From the NCBI GenBank assembly GCA_963764205.1, contig CAVXRN010000004.1, forward strand, positions 62,001-126,000: a stretch of DNA of 64,000 nt. The letters run 5' to 3'. A program made the position numbers and the translations under genes. This stretch comes from Chersky-840 sp963764205. GTDB lineage: Bacteria; Actinomycetota; Acidimicrobiia; Acidimicrobiales; UBA8190. Below the pieces are notes generated by a model. That model searched no databases. It was not told the DNA's origin and was given only the letters and a program-made list of their open reading frames with translations. Shown one piece after another: positions 61,562 through 64,000 of this stretch (position 1 is the first letter of the stretch; each line of letters opens with the position of its first letter).

Positions 61562-62399
61562 GTGGGTGATGTAGCTCTGGACACTGCGGTCGAGCGGGTG
61601 GATGACGGGCACTTTCGTGCCGAACTCAGCCCGGAGTGGGAGATCTGGGGTCCCATGGGGGGCTACGTGGCCGCCTGCGCGCTGCCGCGCCGCGGGCGCC
61701 GCGAGCCCGTTCGCTCGACCGGCAAGCTTCTTCTGCCACTACTTGACCGTCGCCGCTTTCGATCGGGTCGACCTCGAGGTCTCCACCTTGCGGGCGGGGC
61801 GAAGCGCGCTGTCCCAGCGCGTTCGGGTCACCCAGGATGCCACGCCGGTCCTCGATGCCCTGGTCTGGTCCGTCAAGGTCAACGACGGGCTCGACCACGA
61901 CGACGCCACGCCACCCGACGTACCCGGACCCGACACCTTGCGTCCGCTGGAGGAGCTCGCGCCCGATCGTCCCTCGACCTTCGCATTCTGGGACAACGTG
62001 GAGATGCGCCCGACACGTTTTCGTTCGGAGTGGCCACCCCCGGGCCCACTTGCTCCGCAATGGCAGACGTGGTGTCGCTTCCGGCCCACGGCGACGTTCG
62101 ACGATCCCTGGGTGGATGCGTGTCGGTCGGTGATCCTGATCGACGTCCAGAGTTGGCCCGCCGCCTCGCAGCGCCACACGTGGCGCGAGCCGCACGGGTT
62201 CATCGCGCCGAGCCTCGACCTCTACGTGGCGTTCCACACGCCGGCACCGACCGAGGCATGGTTGCTCGCGGACGGGTCCGCCCCGGTCTCGGGCGACGGC
62301 ATGTTCGGGTGGACGGGCCGGCTGTGGACCCCCGAGGGTTCGCTGGTGGCGGCGGGCGGCGGTCAGGCGCTGTACCGACGGGTGCCCACGTCACGCTGA
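61562..62399 (+). pseudogene. Acyl-CoA thioesterase family protein (one frameshift)
   Basis: Double hot-dog thioesterase-like protein (TesB-like superfamily). The start GTG at 61562 lies 6 nt after AAGGAG and gives VGDVALDTAVERV, then FRAELSPEWEIWGPMGGYVAA, the family's substrate-loop motif. The frame breaks near 61680 in a GC-rich run and continues from about 61690 as ASFFCHYLTVAAFDRVDLEVSTL, LSQRVRVTQDATPVLDAL, DLYVAFHTPAP and GMFGWTGRLWTPEGSLVAAGGGQALYR. The two halves together make about 278 aa, the normal length. Confidence 0.78.
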
Positions 62400-62415
62400 C
62401 GCCGACGCCCGGCGG

Positions 62416-63696
62416 TCAACGGGGACACGTCGTGGTCGTGATGCCCGGCAACCCGGTCGGCGTGTAGGGATCGGGGTCGGGGTCGCCCGCGAAGCGGTCC
62501 GCGATCCAGTGGACCATGTCGGGCGCGGACGGCCCGATCACCCCGGCGTGGCTCTGGCCGGGGTAGATCCACCGTTCGAGATCCTGGCCCAGGCCGCAGA
62601 GGTGGGTGGCGAGCAAGGCGGTGGAGGCGACGGGGATCTGCTCGTCGCTTCCGCCCTGGATGATCAGCAAGGGCGCCGCGCTGGCGCTCGTGAAGGTGCC
62701 CGGGTCGTTCTCGTCCATGAGCGACTTCCAGGCCGGGATGTCGATCGGGTCCGACTTGGTCAACTGGGCGAGGGTGTAGGGGCTCGTGACCTTGGCGATG
62801 TAGTCCGAGCACCCCTTGTCGAGGTCGGGGAGGAGCTTGATCGCCACGGGCGTGAGGACTTGGTCGAGCGGCGCCACGGCATTGCCGTAGGCGGCGTTGA
62901 AGCCTCCGGCCGCCATGAACAGGTAGTAGCGGTACGGGCTCGTCTGCAGAAACTGGTAGATGGCGTAGAACTGCGACGGCGGCGCTCCTGCCACGACTCC
63001 TTCGAGGTGGAGGTCCGGTGCGTAGGAGGACCCGATGTGCAGGGCGAACATGGCGGTCTGTCCACCCTCGGAGTGACCCCACACCACGTAGTTGTCACTG
63101 GCGTGAGCCGCAGGCAGGTGCCGAGCGGCCCGCACGATGTCGATCGTGTTGCGGGCGGCGCTCACCCCGACCAGATACGGAAGCAGGCCGGGCGTCCCCT
63201 CACCTTGGTAGTCACTGGCGGTGACCTCCCATCCTTGGTCGAGCAGGTCGTTGGTCAACGGCACATCCGATGCGGGATCGAGCGAGGGGGCGCACTGGTC
63301 GGCCATGCCGTTGGTGCCGTGCCCCCAACTCACAACCGGATACCCGCCGCTCGGCACGGGCTTGTCGGGGACGATGACGAGCCCGGTGACCGGCACGGGC
63401 TTGTCGGTCGCCGACTCCGACAGGTACATGACCCGGTACACCACACCGTCGAGACCCGTGACCGTCAGGCGCTCGGACTTGAGCAGGGTCCCGGGGCCCG
63501 TGGTGGGCAACGGCTGGGGCACGGCGTAGAACGACGGAAGCCCGGGGGGCGCGGGTATGGCGCGGGGCGAGCTCGACGGCGATGCGGTGGACCCACAACC
63601 GGCCGCGACCACCGTCACACCCAACAGTCCTGCCACCACATACGCCGCCCGTCGCGTCACCGCCGCGCCGCGGCGCGTGTGTCGTCGGACGTCCAT
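62416..63696 (-). CDS. Secretory lipase-family lipoprotein
   Basis: 426-residue alpha/beta-hydrolase of the secretory lipase (LIP) family. The signal peptide AAYVVAGLLGVTVVAAGC ends in a lipobox, so it is probably a membrane-anchored lipoprotein. It has YPVVSWGHGTNGMADQCAPS, the nucleophile serine in VVWGHSEGGQTAMF, an acid in IIQGGSDEQIPV and a histidine in YPGQSHAGVIG. The ATG at 63696 follows GGAGGAAA at 6 nt. Neighbouring thioesterase and methyltransferase genes suggest lipid metabolism, weakly. Confidence 0.87.
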   Translation of the reverse strand: MDVRRHTRRGAAVTRRAAYVVAGLLGVTVVAAGCGSTASPSSSPRAIPAPPGLPSFYAVPQPLPTTGPGTLLKSERLTVTGLDGVVYRVMYLSESATDKPVPVTGLVIVPDKPVPSGGYPVVSWGHGTNGMADQCAPSLDPASDVPLTNDLLDQGWEVTASDYQGEGTPGLLPYLVGVSAARNTIDIVRAARHLPAAHASDNYVVWGHSEGGQTAMFALHIGSSYAPDLHLEGVVAGAPPSQFYAIYQFLQTSPYRYYLFMAAGGFNAAYGNAVAPLDQVLTPVAIKLLPDLDKGCSDYIAKVTSPYTLAQLTKSDPIDIPAWKSLMDENDPGTFTSASAAPLLIIQGGSDEQIPVASTALLATHLCGLGQDLERWIYPGQSHAGVIGPSAPDMVHWIADRFAGDPDPDPYTPTGLPGITTTTCPR

Positions 63697-63734
63697 GACG
63701 TTTCCTCCCCCCGGGGCCGCGGCCTGCCGGTCGT

Positions 63735-64000
63735 TCACGATCGCGCCGACGCGGTACAGATCCACCCGAGGTCGTACACCCGGACGTCGATCGACGTGAA
63801 ACCACCCCGAGCCAGCCGATCGGGCAGCACGGCCGGGTCGATCGGATTGTAGATGTCGTCGGTATGGAACAACCTCGTGCCCTCGTTCTCGATCCCGTCG
63901 GCGGCAACGAGGACCCCACCGGGCTCGAGCACTCGCCCCAGTTCCGAGAAGACCGCATCCTGGGCTTCGACGGAAGGGATGTGGTGCAGCATGTGAAACG
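63735..64000 (-). CDS. SAM-dependent methyltransferase, C-terminal part (runs off right edge)
   Basis: The visible C-terminus reads FHMLHHIPSVEAQDAVFSEL and continues GRVLEPGGVLVAADGIENEG, the motif IV-VI region of class I methyltransferases, and ends VYDLGWICTASARS. The N-terminus with the SAM-binding loop is beyond the window. The substrate is unknown. It lies 38 bp upstream of the lipase gene on the same strand. Confidence 0.8.
   Translation of the reverse strand, partial: FHMLHHIPSVEAQDAVFSELGRVLEPGGVLVAADGIENEGTRLFHTDDIYNPIDPAVLPDRLARGGFTSIDVRVYDLGWICTASARS

Overview
The window is a high-GC actinobacterial chromosome segment. The gene order recA / cinA / pgsA / rimO, read on the minus strand from the left edge, is the usual actinobacterial order. 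The secreted proteins built from a 42-43 residue repeat (GYWMVGSDGGVFAFGDAG type) are common in Acidimicrobiia, so an Acidimicrobiia-like organism is my best guess; this is inference, not proof. Many starts carry a TANNNT hexamer 5-9 nt upstream and no Shine-Dalgarno, which points to widespread leaderless transcription. At least eight genes are broken by one-base indels that leave both halves conserved. That pattern fits residual assembly errors better than true decay, so a gene typed 'pseudogene' here means only 'reading frame broken in this sequence'.

0-11.7 kb, mostly housekeeping: recA (partial, with a LexA-type palindrome upstream), thpR, a macro-domain protein, cinA, pgsA and rimO; an IS481-type element flanked by 16-bp copies of a tRNA-Ser 3' end; a small secreted protein; the reverse transsulfuration pair cystathionine beta-synthase and cystathionine gamma-lyase; a dienelactone hydrolase; a NUDIX hydrolase.

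11.8-24.7 kb, surface and envelope: a CelD-like acetyltransferase, a 2H phosphoesterase, a nucleotidyltransferase, a Wzx-like flippase, two secreted IPT/TIG proteins with six 129-bp repeats each (the second broken at its 5' end), a glycosyltransferase fused to a degenerate NodB domain, and a CYTH-CHAD protein.

25-40.6 kb, regulators and metabolism: a DtxR-type repressor, a PPOX-family protein, a sulfatase, a GNAT, an agmatinase-like ureohydrolase facing a group II PLP decarboxylase, an ATP-dependent DNA ligase facing a frameshifted LigD-type polymerase, a PHP phosphoesterase, larB-larC sharing a 23-bp divergent promoter with pheA, tRNA-Ser(UGA), an isocitrate/isopropylmalate dehydrogenase and an RraA-family protein.

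40.9-57.7 kb: a giant secreted IPT-repeat protein, then a compact and mostly minus-strand biosynthetic island. The island holds a class III aminotransferase, a free-standing A-T-TE NRPS-like enzyme, a second Wzx-like flippase, a PIG-L deacetylase, a GT4 glycosyltransferase (plus strand) and two ATP-grasp ligases. GT4 plus PIG-L deacetylase plus ligases recalls mycothiol/bacillithiol logic, and the flippase suggests an exported or envelope-linked glycoside. This is the best candidate for an undescribed system.

58.1-64 kb: a secreted L,D-transpeptidase with the same repeats, a LysR regulator divergent from a methyltransferase, a frameshifted thioesterase, a secretory lipase lipoprotein, and the C-terminal part of another methyltransferase.
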